Below are positions 26,053-33,719 of a DNA stretch of 64,000 nucleotides, piece after piece. Origin of the DNA: Acidobacteriota bacterium. GTDB taxonomy: Bacteria; Acidobacteriota; Terriglobia; Terriglobales; Acidobacteriaceae. The notes beneath the pieces are model-generated. The model worked only from the letters and a program-made list of their open reading frames with translations, did not search any database and was not told the origin of the DNA. The position numbers and the translations under genes were made by a program. The stretch is from assembly GCA_021780075.1 (NCBI GenBank), contig JAJXZL010000044.1:1-64000 (forward strand). Reading direction: 5' to 3'. Position 1 is the stretch's first letter. Every line of letters begins with the position of its first letter.

Positions 26053-27906
26053 CTATTTTCTCAGCTCAACTGCTACCGCCTGCCCGTCCACTGTTTTGTC
26101 TGCACTGTCTACGTATTGCACGCGGGCCTTCATTCCCTCGAAGTCTTTGCAGGGATCTATACCTTCCTCTTGGGTGAACCCGAGCAACGTCAGGTCGACT
26201 TTGAAATAATCATTATTATAGACAGAGATTGCTTTCTGGGGGCTTTCAACGCGGAATTCGATCACCGATGGATAACTGCACGTGACGCCCCGAATTACAC
26301 CCACTGCCGCGTGCCGGGGCCCAGTTGACGGCATGGTAGGATGCTTTGGCGGCGTCTCGACCACAACCATTCCGTGCATTGTTGGGACATTCGGCTGGGC
26401 CGCTGCAGCGGCGCTGGCCTGTGCGCGTGCCATCTGAACCTGCTGAATCTGCTGAATCTCGGCAATTCTGCTTTGTATCATGGCTTCTTGCTCGGGAGTC
26501 TTTGCCAGATTTGCTGAGGATTGCAGCACAGCCACGGCATTGGGGTATTGGCCCATAACCAATGAAACATTTGCCAAGTTCATGCGATAGCCAAGGTTGC
26601 CGGGATCAAGCTGAATGGCTTGCAGATTCAGCATGTGAGCTTCCTGCAGATTTTCGTGCTTCATGGCGTAGAATGTCGCGAGTTGGTCATACGCCCGAGC
26701 AAAGCGTGGATTGAGTTGGATGGCAGTGCGCAGACTCGTTTCGATCTGCTTGTTCTGCTCTGCGCCCGGTTGCCCCATAGACAATGCGGCGAAGTAATAG
26801 TGCGCCAGATAGCTCTGGGAATCGAGTTTGACTGCTTGCTCGAACCATTGTTGCGCTGCGTCCCGATGGCCAGCTTGAAGCTCGAGGAAGCCCATGGTTT
26901 CATGCGCCTTCGCGTTGTTTGGGTCCGCCTTGAGCACAGAAGCCAGCAGCGCTTTGGCATCCGCCATGCGCTGAATGGAGACGAGGACCTCAGCGCGGTC
27001 TGTGTCCGACTCTGTCTGCGTCAGCGAGCGGACTTTGCAAGTTGATTCGTCAATCGGCGCGGCGGCGCTCGATATGACAAACTGCATGTAGCGGCCTGCC
27101 CGAATGTATGCCTGCAATTCTTTCTGCAGCATCTTTAAATCACCGAACGCCGTCTCTGCAGCAGTCACGGAATCCTGATGCTGGCTCATGAGGGCCATGT
27201 AGTCCCTCATCCGATGAGTATTCTTCTCCCGGTCAGTTACCTCGAGATAGTGGGTAAGTGCCCATGACTCGGAATAGAAAACTGAGCCCTTCTGTTCCTC
27301 ATGGTAGTAGGGTGACGCGGCATCCACTTTGAAGAGTACATCCAGCGGTATGATCTGATGCTGCCGAAGGTAGAGGATGTCGTCTAAGCTCGGTTCGCCG
27401 AGGAGTACGTCCTTGTTGCGGATTTCTGTGTTCTGAAAGAACTCAGCCAGGCCCTCGTTGAGCCAGAGCGGAATCCATTCGCCGTCCGTGCGGAGCTGCA
27501 GATGGGTGTACTCGTGATAGATGGTGGCAAACGGGTGATCGTAGTTTGCGTCCAGGCGGAGGAGCACAAAGATCTTGTCCATCGTCGGGAGAAAGTAGCC
27601 AGCGAGCTTGAGCTGGCCCTTTGCCAGGTATGCAGGCGGCTCCAGTGCCGCAAAGGTTTGCTGGTCTTTGGCCGCGAATATCACGATCGGCTGGATCGGA
27701 TCGACATTCGATTTGGGAAACAGGGTTTGAAACATCCATCGCATGCGCTCGAACTGATCCAGGATGCGGCGAGCCTGTTTTTCATTCGAGTTAGAGAGCA
27801 CTGTGAAATGGGCGCTGCGCACTTCGATCCACTGCTCTGGAGAAGCAACAGCCGAAGTACACAATGTAAGTACAAGAGCGGACAGGCAAGCTAATCGTTT
27901 GAGCAT
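26053..27906 (-). CDS. Exported DUF1570-type gluzincin peptidase with TPR repeats
   Basis: A 617-residue exported protein with a signal peptide (about 1-22, LACLSALVLTLCTSAVAS). Residues 25-290 resemble the peptidase MA/DUF1570 family: HFTVLSN, then the zinc-binding HEYTH (His131, Glu132, His135) and the third ligand region NEGLAEFF with Glu151. A run of TPRs covers about 300-480, followed by a Gln/Ala-rich linker (IAEIQQIQQVQMARAQASAA) and a small C-terminal beta domain (about 525-617). It is probably a periplasmic metallopeptidase or a protein derived from one, with the TPR part for partner binding. Substrate unknown. The gene stands alone. Confidence 0.85.
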   Translation of the reverse strand: MLKRLACLSALVLTLCTSAVASPEQWIEVRSAHFTVLSNSNEKQARRILDQFERMRWMFQTLFPKSNVDPIQPIVIFAAKDQQTFAALEPPAYLAKGQLKLAGYFLPTMDKIFVLLRLDANYDHPFATIYHEYTHLQLRTDGEWIPLWLNEGLAEFFQNTEIRNKDVLLGEPSLDDILYLRQHQIIPLDVLFKVDAASPYYHEEQKGSVFYSESWALTHYLEVTDREKNTHRMRDYMALMSQHQDSVTAAETAFGDLKMLQKELQAYIRAGRYMQFVISSAAAPIDESTCKVRSLTQTESDTDRAEVLVSIQRMADAKALLASVLKADPNNAKAHETMGFLELQAGHRDAAQQWFEQAVKLDSQSYLAHYYFAALSMGQPGAEQNKQIETSLRTAIQLNPRFARAYDQLATFYAMKHENLQEAHMLNLQAIQLDPGNLGYRMNLANVSLVMGQYPNAVAVLQSSANLAKTPEQEAMIQSRIAEIQQIQQVQMARAQASAAAAAQPNVPTMHGMVVVETPPKHPTMPSTGPRHAAVGVIRGVTCSYPSVIEFRVESPQKAISVYNNDYFKVDLTLLGFTQEEGIDPCKDFEGMKARVQYVDSADKTVDGQAVAVELRK

Positions 27907-28144
27907 GATGTGCGCAATTCTAGCAAAACATAACTCAAGTTATATAGGCTCGTGACCCACTATTCTTGGTTTGGATTGCCGAAAAGCGCATTCCCAGGTG
28001 CTGAAGCACCGCTGGTCGCGCTGACCTTGCGGCACGAACTGAGCCGCGCTTTGGCGCGATCATGGCGGGCAGCATAGGTCGCAGATCTCAGGTCCGTAAA
28101 TCCGGACCTGGGATCTGGGATTTTGTGCTGAGGCTGGGCGGTGG

Positions 28145-29356
28145 CTATTTTGGTGCGGTGATGCGAAGGAGGAGGATGTCGTGGCTGGGGAGCTCGATGG
28201 GCATGTTTTCGGTGAGCTGCATTGTGCTGCCGGTCCAGAGGTTCTTGGCTTGCTGCGAGCCGTGGAGGCCGAGGGCGGCGAGATTGAGGTGGAAGGGATG
28301 GGTGGCGATGCGGTCGCTGCCGGCGTTGAGGATGGCGACGGCCATGGCTCCGCCGGAGAGAGGACGGGTCCAGACTTCGACCTCGCCGTCGGCGTAGACG
28401 CGGCTGGCCTGCTTGCCGAGGTGGTCCTGATCGATGGCGATGACGTCGCGGTTGGTGAGGATGGCGGTGATTTCCGGCTTCATGTTGGGCAGATCGTTGC
28501 CGGCGAGCAGAGGCGAGGCGAGCATGGCCCACATGGAGAAGTGGGAGCGGTTTTCAACCAGGGAGAGCTTGCCGTTGCCGACTTCGAGCATGTCGGGGTC
28601 GTTCCAGTGCCCGGGGCCAGCGTATTTTTCAAGGCCAGCCTGCTGCTCGAGGATGGTGTAGATGCGGTCCCAGTGGGGTTCGATGTCGCCGGTGGTTCGC
28701 CAGGAGTTGCCGCCGAGTGCGGGCGCCCACTCCCAGGGTGAGTCCCAGCCGTACTGGCAGAGCGAGTAGACGATGGGGCGGTGGGTGGACTGGAGAGCCT
28801 TGCCCATTTTCTCGTAGGCGGCGTGCATGAGGCGCATCTGCGCGGCTTCGTCGTGGGGGGCTTGCTTTTGCATGACGTCGGGGATGAAGCTGCAGAGGTC
28901 GTACTTGAGGTAGTCGATGCCCCAGGCGGCGTACATCTGGGCGTCCTGGAGCTCGTGACCGAGGGAGGCTGCGTAGCCGCCGCAGGTCTTGGTGCCGGGG
29001 CCGGAGTAGATGCCGAGCTTGAGGCCCTTGGAGTGAACGTAGTCGGCGAGAGCTTTCATGTCAGGGAATTTGGAGTTGGTGTGGAGGAGGCCGGTTGCGT
29101 CGCGCTCTCCCTCCCATGTGTCGTCGATGTTGATGTAGACGTAGCCGGCGTCGCGCATTCCGCTGGCGACGATCTGGTCGGCGGCGGCGCGGATGTCCTT
29201 GTCCGTGACGCGTTCTGCGAAGTAGTTCCAACTGTTCCAGCCCATGGGCGGGGTGGCGGCCACCACCTGCGAAGAAGCAGAGCTTTGGGCGAGAGCGGTG
29301 ATTGGGAGTGAAGCCAGGGCGAGGGCGGCGAGGGTAAGCGCAGTAGCGAAACGCAT
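28145..29356 (-). CDS. Secreted alpha-galactosidase, GH27
   Basis: A 403-residue exported enzyme that removes terminal alpha-galactose from galactosides. A signal peptide (about 1-23) precedes the GH27 TIM barrel: TPPMGWNSWNYF at its start, NIDDTWEG, the nucleophile Asp in GIDYLKYDLC, and the acid/base Asp in SWRTTGDIEPHW, then GHWNDPDMLEVGN and FSMWAMLASPLLAGNDL. The C-terminal beta-sandwich (about 310-403) completes the family architecture. AGAGG lies about 9 bases before the ATG, and a LacI-type operator ends 13 bases upstream of the start, so expression is probably induced by a sugar. Downstream are a PfkB kinase and a sugar transporter on the same strand. Confidence 0.93.
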   Translation of the reverse strand: MRFATALTLAALALASLPITALAQSSASSQVVAATPPMGWNSWNYFAERVTDKDIRAAADQIVASGMRDAGYVYINIDDTWEGERDATGLLHTNSKFPDMKALADYVHSKGLKLGIYSGPGTKTCGGYAASLGHELQDAQMYAAWGIDYLKYDLCSFIPDVMQKQAPHDEAAQMRLMHAAYEKMGKALQSTHRPIVYSLCQYGWDSPWEWAPALGGNSWRTTGDIEPHWDRIYTILEQQAGLEKYAGPGHWNDPDMLEVGNGKLSLVENRSHFSMWAMLASPLLAGNDLPNMKPEITAILTNRDVIAIDQDHLGKQASRVYADGEVEVWTRPLSGGAMAVAILNAGSDRIATHPFHLNLAALGLHGSQQAKNLWTGSTMQLTENMPIELPSHDILLLRITAPK

Positions 29357-29368
29357 CAGGTGGTCCTC

Positions 29369-29384
29369 TTGGAAACGATTTCAA
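29369..29384. promoter_or_regulatory. LacI-family operator upstream of the alpha-galactosidase
   Basis: TTGGAAACGATTTCAA is a 16-base palindrome with the central CG and the TTGnAAnCGnTTnCAA form typical of LacI/GalR-family operators. Its position just before the ribosome site suits repression by a roadblock in the leader. No LacI-type gene is in the window. Confidence 0.65.
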
Positions 29385-29433
29385 ATGCAGGGGAATGGTA
29401 TGCCCGATGTGTGGACTTGGGCAACCTCCTGTT

Positions 29434-29480
29434 TGCCCACACTGTTGTTTGCTGGCGCGAACGACAAGGGTGGGGCAACC
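29434..29480. repeat. REP-like repeat, family C
   Basis: A block sharing CTGGCGC, GACAAGG and TGGGGCAACC with the copy at 33575-33619; the outer parts (CCCAC.CTGT and ACAAGG.TGGGG) are partly complementary. Confidence 0.55.
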
Positions 29481-29536
29481 ACCTGCGGTGGGGCCGACTG
29501 CGGCTTCGCTGCGGAAAAAATCAGTCTGGTGGGGAG

Positions 29537-30481
29537 TCAGTTGCCGGCGGGTGTGGGGATGGGGGCGTAGCGGGGGGCGTTGTCCATGAGGGCTTCAACG
29601 TCATCGACGGTGCCGATGCCGCCGCGGGCTCCGGTGGCGGTGCAGTTGAGTGCGGCGGCTGCGCAGGCGAAGTCGAGCTGGCGGTCGAGGGGCCAGCCTT
29701 GCAGCAGGGCGTAGATGAAGCCGGCGTGGAAGATGTCGCCGGCGCCGGTGGTGTCTGCGACGGGAACATGATAGGCGGCGCGGGCGTGGAACTGGGTGCC
29801 GTCCCAGGCGAGGACGCCTTGCTCGCCGAGGGTGGCGGCGGCGAGGGTGCAACCGAAGCGGCGCTTGATGAGCTGGAGGGCCTTTTCGAGATTGCACTCG
29901 CCGGTGAGCATGAAGGGAAAGTCGCGGCTGGCGATGAGGTAGTCAATGTTGGCGATGAGGTCTTCTACGCCGGGGTAGAGCTCGTCGAGGTCGGCGATGG
30001 TGGGGATGCCTGCCTGGCGCGCCCAACTGGTGGCGAGGGTGGCGGCGGCGGTCTCAAGGCCGTCGACGTGGACGGCGCGGGCGTTGACGATCCAGGAGCG
30101 GTCGAGGTCTTCAGGGCGGAGCTGGAGGCGGTTGTCGCGGAGGTTGAGGACGGTGCGCTCGCCGCCTGCGTCGACGAGGATGATGGACTGCGGGCTGGCG
30201 GAGTTGGGCACGGTGATGAGGCGGGCATCGACGCCGGTGCGGGCGAACTCGCGGCGGTGGAGCGCGGCGGCCTCGTCGTCGCCGAGCTTGCCGACGTAGC
30301 GCGTGCGGAGGCCCCAGGTCTGGCAGGCGACGATGGTGCTGGCGGCCTGGCCGCCGGGGAGGATGCTGGCGTGGTGGAACTCGACCTTGGAGCCGCGGGC
30401 GGGATAGGCGGAGAGATGAATCAGCGTGTCCGTGGCGTTGAGGCCCACACCGACAAGGTCAACCAGAGGCGGCTCGGTCAT
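29537..30481 (-). CDS. PfkB-family carbohydrate kinase
   Basis: A 314-residue cytoplasmic kinase of the ribokinase/PfkB family, which phosphorylates sugars or nucleosides with ATP. Visible signatures are the substrate-binding glycine motif near residue 45 (SILPGGQAASTIVACQTWG), and the second family motif with the anion hole and catalytic Asp, VADTTGAGDIFHAGFIYALL (about 245-264). The length is normal. It sits between the alpha-galactosidase and a GRP-type sugar transporter on the same strand, so a role in sugar catabolism is likely, but ribose, fructose or another sugar cannot be distinguished. Codon use is strongly G/C at third positions like its neighbours. Confidence 0.88.
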   Translation of the reverse strand: MTEPPLVDLVGVGLNATDTLIHLSAYPARGSKVEFHHASILPGGQAASTIVACQTWGLRTRYVGKLGDDEAAALHRREFARTGVDARLITVPNSASPQSIILVDAGGERTVLNLRDNRLQLRPEDLDRSWIVNARAVHVDGLETAAATLATSWARQAGIPTIADLDELYPGVEDLIANIDYLIASRDFPFMLTGECNLEKALQLIKRRFGCTLAAATLGEQGVLAWDGTQFHARAAYHVPVADTTGAGDIFHAGFIYALLQGWPLDRQLDFACAAAALNCTATGARGGIGTVDDVEALMDNAPRYAPIPTPAGN

Positions 30482-30958
30482 GGGGGTATTGTAGCGGGCG
30501 GGGGGCAGCTTTTAGCTGCTAGCTCCTAGCTGCTAGCTGGCTTGGGCGGGGTCGGGTTCGTTGCTTCCCATCCATGTCGCCCGCTGCGCGGATGCCATGG
30601 ATGAGAAACCACGGCATTCGACTTGATCACTCTCCATGCGGATTTGGAGTCGGGCCGGAATTGCTGCACGTTCGCATGGAGGAAAATGAGGGCTTGCTCC
30701 ACATGGACGAGGAGCTTTTTTGTGGCGCGTTGGCGGGTGGCCTCTCTGTCCGCTTCTCTTTTCCAGCCACGGTTCTGCGGTGAGGGAAGAACCTAAAGAT
30801 GGAAGGGCAACCTGCCATAGGTCCATCGTAATGCGGGAGTGAGTTGATCCCCGTTCATGCGCAAAAGACGCGCATGAACGGGCACCCGGCACCCGGCGGG
30901 GAGAGGTTTGTGGTCTCACACCCATGCCACCTGCTGCGCATGATCGGATTGCATGCCA
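30482..30958. repeat. Repeat-rich spacer
   Basis: Contains the 12-mer TAGCTGCTAGCT twice (30513-30524, 30527-30538), a family A REP-like unit (30564-30611: CCCATCCATGTCGCCCGC ... CCATGGATGAGAAACC), a 13-bp perfect hairpin (30850-30882) and a diverged family A unit near 30910-30957. No credible gene. Confidence 0.6.
30850..30882. repeat. 13-bp perfect hairpin
   Basis: CCCGTTCATGCGC and GCGCATGAACGGG around AAAAGAC, followed by GCACCCGGCACCCGG. No T-run follows on either strand, so it is less like a terminator than like the REP units around it, which also end in GGCACCC. Confidence 0.6.
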
Positions 30959-31537
30959 CTATTTCGGCGCGTCGGCCTTCGGATCAGACGGCAGGACGGT
31001 GATTTTGATAATGTTCGATTTAACCACATTGGACTTTGGGTCATTCGAAATGTGCGCTAAGACCTGAATGGTATAGTTTCCGGGCGCGCTCATAGAGAGC
31101 CACTTGCCCACAAGGTCGTGATCGATCATGCTTTCGCCCGGTTGCAGCATGTTGTCTTTTCTGCCTACTAAATGCCCTCCCCTATCACTCCCTTTTAGCA
31201 TCACTTGGTTAGGCTTTCTCAGACCAACTAAGTTTCCGCTGCTGTCGCGTACATCAATGTAATAGTTCGAATGCGGACCTGCATGAGTCAATTTAGTTAT
31301 CTCGTGATCGGAGATATTTGTCTTCCGAATTGCAACCACAACTATGGAACCATCCCTGACATTGGTCTCGGCGCAGTTGACAAAATCCCAGACCTCAGAA
31401 TGTTCCTTATTAAGATTTGCAGTGATTTCGAGCTTGAACGGCGGGTTAACAATCTCTGTTTGTTTAGAGAGCTCAGATTGGCCGGAGGCAGCGATGGATG
31501 TGCCGATGAGCAAAAGAAGCACGTAAATGATTTTCAC
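30959..31537 (-). CDS. Small exported protein of unknown function
   Basis: A 192-residue protein. The GTG at 31537 is preferred because GGGAGG lies 4 bases upstream and it directly gives a signal peptide (VKIIYVLLLLIGTSIAASGQ); the frame is open far upstream but runs through repeats and a transposase remnant. The mature part is a beta-rich domain (FKLEITANLNKE, VVVAIRKTNISDHEI, YYIDVRDSSGNLVG, SAPGNYTIQVLAHI), resembling an immunoglobulin-like fold. No catalytic or lipobox motif. Codon use is more A/T-rich than the flanking sugar genes, which may signal separate origin. Confidence 0.7.
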   Translation of the reverse strand: MKIIYVLLLLIGTSIAASGQSELSKQTEIVNPPFKLEITANLNKEHSEVWDFVNCAETNVRDGSIVVVAIRKTNISDHEITKLTHAGPHSNYYIDVRDSSGNLVGLRKPNQVMLKGSDRGGHLVGRKDNMLQPGESMIDHDLVGKWLSMSAPGNYTIQVLAHISNDPKSNVVKSNIIKITVLPSDPKADAPK

Positions 31538-31625
31538 AATTCCTCCCGTGAGTGGATTTCTTCTCATGGCGGGTGGCCCATCCATCCCGATTTTTCCCTC
31601 CCAGCTACGGAATCGGGTGCCCCAT

Positions 31626-31835
31626 TCATGGTTCGCTGACGAGCAGATGTACGTGCTCGGGCATGAGGACGTAGCCTGCGATGACCAGCCTGTGCGTTTG
31701 ACGAACGCGTTCGAGCGTCTTCTCCATGAGGCTGTAGCTGTTGCGCTGAGCGAGCAGTGGCTGCCGCTTGTAGCAACTGAACGTGCGGAAGTGAAACTCG
31801 CCGGAGTTCTGGTAACGGATAAGACCCTTTGGCAT
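31626..31835 (-). pseudogene. Truncated REP-associated tyrosine transposase (RAYT)
   Basis: A 69-residue frame starts MPKGLIRYQNSGEFHFRTF and ends LMPEHVHLLVSEP at a stop, covering the N-terminal half of a RAYT-type HUH transposase up to the HUH motif. The part with the catalytic tyrosine is missing. The break coincides with a REP-like repeat end (GGTGCCCCATTCATGG at 31618 onwards), suggesting truncation by a repeat. RAYTs are the enzymes thought to mobilise REP elements, and family A and B repeats surround this remnant. Confidence 0.75.
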
Positions 31836-31860
31836 GCCGGAAGCAGTGTAACGCAGGTTC

Positions 31861-31913
31861 GTGGTTTCCCACCCATGTCGCCCGCTGCGCGGACGCCATG
31901 GATGGGGCATCCA
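31861..31913. repeat. REP-like repeat, family A
   Basis: GTGGTTTCCCACCCATGTCG, then CCCGCTGCGCGGACG, then CCATGGATGGGGCATCC. The outer CCCACCCATG/CCATGGATGGGG parts and the inner CCGC/GCGG parts are complementary, giving an interrupted palindrome. Confidence 0.75.
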
Positions 31914-31960
31914 GCAAATATGTGATCCTCCGGAAGCGGGTGGAGATGGCGAGTTGAGGT

Positions 31961-32016
31961 TTGTGGTTTCCCACCCATGTCGTCCGCATGCTGCGGACGC
32001 CATGAATGGGGCACCC
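31961..32016. repeat. REP-like repeat, family A
   Basis: Second unit in tandem, about 50 bases from the previous one: TTGTGGTTTCCCACCCATGT ... GTCCGCATGCTGCGGAC ... CCATGAATGGGGCACCC. The inner stem GTCCGCA/TGCGGAC is perfect. Confidence 0.75.
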
Positions 32017-32033
32017 AGATTTATGTCAGGGAG

Positions 32034-33317
32034 TTAGTCGAAGCGGGTTTTGGACCAGAGGGCGGAGGCGGAGATGGTGGCGATGACGACGAGGGCGGCG
32101 GTGAGGATGGCGGTCCAGGTGAGGTTGATGGGCAGGGCGGGGATGTGGGCGTGGAGGCCGAGGGCGACGAAGACGGCGAGGGCGCAGGCGAGGATGAGGT
32201 AGTCCCACCAGGCGCGGGAGGCGTTGCCGTTGGCGGTGGCGGCGCCGGTGTAGGCCTGGAAGACGCGGTCGTAGTCGAGGCGGTAGCGGGTGCACTCGCG
32301 CTGGAGGGCGGCGTTGGTGGAGGCGTGCTCGCGCTCGGTGGCGATGGCGGTGCTGACGGCGAGCGCACCGAGGATCATGACGGCGGAGCCGAGGACGACG
32401 TAGAGGCGATGGGCGAGGTCGGCGTGGGCGAGTTCGCCGAAGACGAGCGCGCCCCAGGCGAGTCCCCAGAGCTGGTTGGTGTTGGAGAGCGGGATGCCGC
32501 GGCCGATGCCGATGTACTTGGTGGCGTACTGCTGGAAGATGTCTCCGATGACCCAGACGAAGCCGCCGAGGAAGAGCCAGAAGATTATTCTTCTCGTTTC
32601 GGACGAGTGTGTGAGTACGTGCACAGAGGCGGGATCGAGCGTGAATGCGAGGACGAGGACGGTGGCGAGTTCGCCGATGGTGAAGACGGTGACGAAGGAG
32701 AGCGGGCTCATGCCGCTGACGTAGGCCTTGCGGTAGGGGATGTACATGGTTCCCCAGACAAGGCTTGCTCCGGCTGCGGCGAGGATGCCGCCGACAGCGC
32801 TGTGGGCGTGCGTGCCTGCGCTGTGGATGGTGCTGAAGCCGAGCAGGATGGCGGCGGCAACAATGGCCAGCGCACCGAGGACGACTTTGGCGGTGTTTTT
32901 GCGGCTTGCGCCTTTGAGCTCGCCGAAGAGCAGGCGGCCCCAGAGGATGCCGACGAGGGAGTTGGTGTTCCAGAGGGGAAAGGCGATGGCGAGGCCGACG
33001 TCTCGAATGGCGAAGACGGTGAGGGTGTTGGCGACGGCCCAGAGCATGCCGGCGAGGATGGCGGTGGGAACGAGGTGCGCGTTCTGGGTGAGGTCGGCGA
33101 AGACCTGGCGCGTGCCTTTGAGGAGCGTGGGGACGGTCCAGCGGGCAGTGAAGACTCCGGCGACCATGCAGAGCGAGATGGCGTAGGGCGAGAGGCCGGA
33201 ATTGACGAGCTTGGTAGGCGCTTCAGCCGCGCCAAGCCATACGCCGGCGGCGAGTCCGCAGAGCACGCCGATGCCGTGGACGGAGCGGAAACTGGGGTGT
33301 GTGTTGGCGGGTGGCAT
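32034..33317 (-). CDS. GRP-type sugar transporter (glucose/ribose porter, DMT superfamily)
   Basis: A 427-residue polytopic membrane protein of the GRP sugar-uptake family. Ten helices are expected; visible ones include GIGVLCGLAAGVWLGAAEAP, MCMVAGVF-type segments near residue 50, LVPTAILAGMLWAVANTLTVF, IAFPLWNTNSLVGILWG and FWLFLGGFVWVIGDIFQQYA. The paired blocks IAFPLWNTNSLVGILWGRLLFGE and RGIPLSNTNQLWGLAWGALVFGE show the internal duplication of the superfamily. A polar stretch (about 320-365) and two extra helices extend the C-terminus beyond the usual length. A 34-codon gene is coupled upstream. With the PfkB kinase it may form a sugar uptake and phosphorylation route. Confidence 0.82.
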   Translation of the reverse strand: MPPANTHPSFRSVHGIGVLCGLAAGVWLGAAEAPTKLVNSGLSPYAISLCMVAGVFTARWTVPTLLKGTRQVFADLTQNAHLVPTAILAGMLWAVANTLTVFAIRDVGLAIAFPLWNTNSLVGILWGRLLFGELKGASRKNTAKVVLGALAIVAAAILLGFSTIHSAGTHAHSAVGGILAAAGASLVWGTMYIPYRKAYVSGMSPLSFVTVFTIGELATVLVLAFTLDPASVHVLTHSSETRRIIFWLFLGGFVWVIGDIFQQYATKYIGIGRGIPLSNTNQLWGLAWGALVFGELAHADLAHRLYVVLGSAVMILGALAVSTAIATEREHASTNAALQRECTRYRLDYDRVFQAYTGAATANGNASRAWWDYLILACALAVFVALGLHAHIPALPINLTWTAILTAALVVIATISASALWSKTRFD

Positions 33318-33421
33318 CAGTGGAGTGTGATGAGGAGCGCGACGCCGAGACAGAAGACGACGAGCGGGATGAGGAAGTGACTGTCGGTGAGGATGGCTCC
33401 GGATTGGTTGAGGAGTTTCAT
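33317..33421 (-). CDS. 34-residue membrane peptide coupled to the sugar transporter
   Basis: ATG at 33421 opens a 34-codon frame (MKLLNQSGAILTDSHFLIPL, then a hydrophobic stretch VVFCLGVALLITLH). Its TGA shares a base with the transporter ATG (TGATG at 33315-33319), the layout of translational coupling. One transmembrane helix is predicted at residues 16-33. No ribosome site is evident upstream of its ATG, which lowers confidence. It could be a small transporter subunit or a coupling leader. Confidence 0.45.
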   Translation of the reverse strand: MKLLNQSGAILTDSHFLIPLVVFCLGVALLITLH

Positions 33422-33574
33422 GGGCGCGGGATGGGTTGGGTCAACCGTAAAGATGGGGCGGGAGGTGTGTCAAGGCAGGGGGTGGGACCGAGAAAAACAA
33501 CCGCGAATCTTTCGACTCGCTTCGCTCGCTCAAGATGACAGCGGTTGGGGATTTGTGGGGTGACATGCGGGGAT

Positions 33575-33619
33575 TCCACCCTGTCCTTCGCTGGCGCTAA
33601 GGACAAGGATGGGGCAACC
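33575..33619. repeat. REP-like repeat, family C
   Basis: Matches 29434-29480 in TTCGCTGGCGC, GACAAGG and TGGGGCAACC; the flanks CCACCCTGTCCTT/AAGGACAAGGATGG are complementary. Confidence 0.6.
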
Positions 33620-33644
33620 GTGGTGATGGATCGAAATGGTTGAT

Positions 33645-33676
33645 CCCAGGTCTCAGAAGCGAGACCTGGGGCACCC
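33645..33676. repeat. REP-like repeat, family B
   Basis: CCCAGGTCTC, a short AGAAGC loop, then GAGACCTGGGGCACCC. It lies 44 bases beyond the alcohol dehydrogenase stop. Confidence 0.7.
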
Positions 33677-33719
33677 ATTGAGTTGTGGGAAAACGCACCT
33701 TGAGATATGGCGCACTCTG

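Noticed and set aside
29360-30529. Long plus-strand open frame opposite the PfkB kinase
   Set aside because: It is Gly/Ala/Glu-rich low-complexity translation of the antisense strand of a high-GC gene; the minus frame has kinase motifs.
31570-32014. N-terminal extension of the small exported protein at 30959
   Set aside because: The frame stays open through the RAYT remnant and two REP units, but a GTG with a strong ribosome site at 31537 directly precedes a signal peptide.
31977-33380. 467-codon plus-strand frame
   Set aside because: Antisense of the GRP transporter; composition (Gly, Asp, Glu, Val runs) is that of a shadow frame in G/C-biased third positions.
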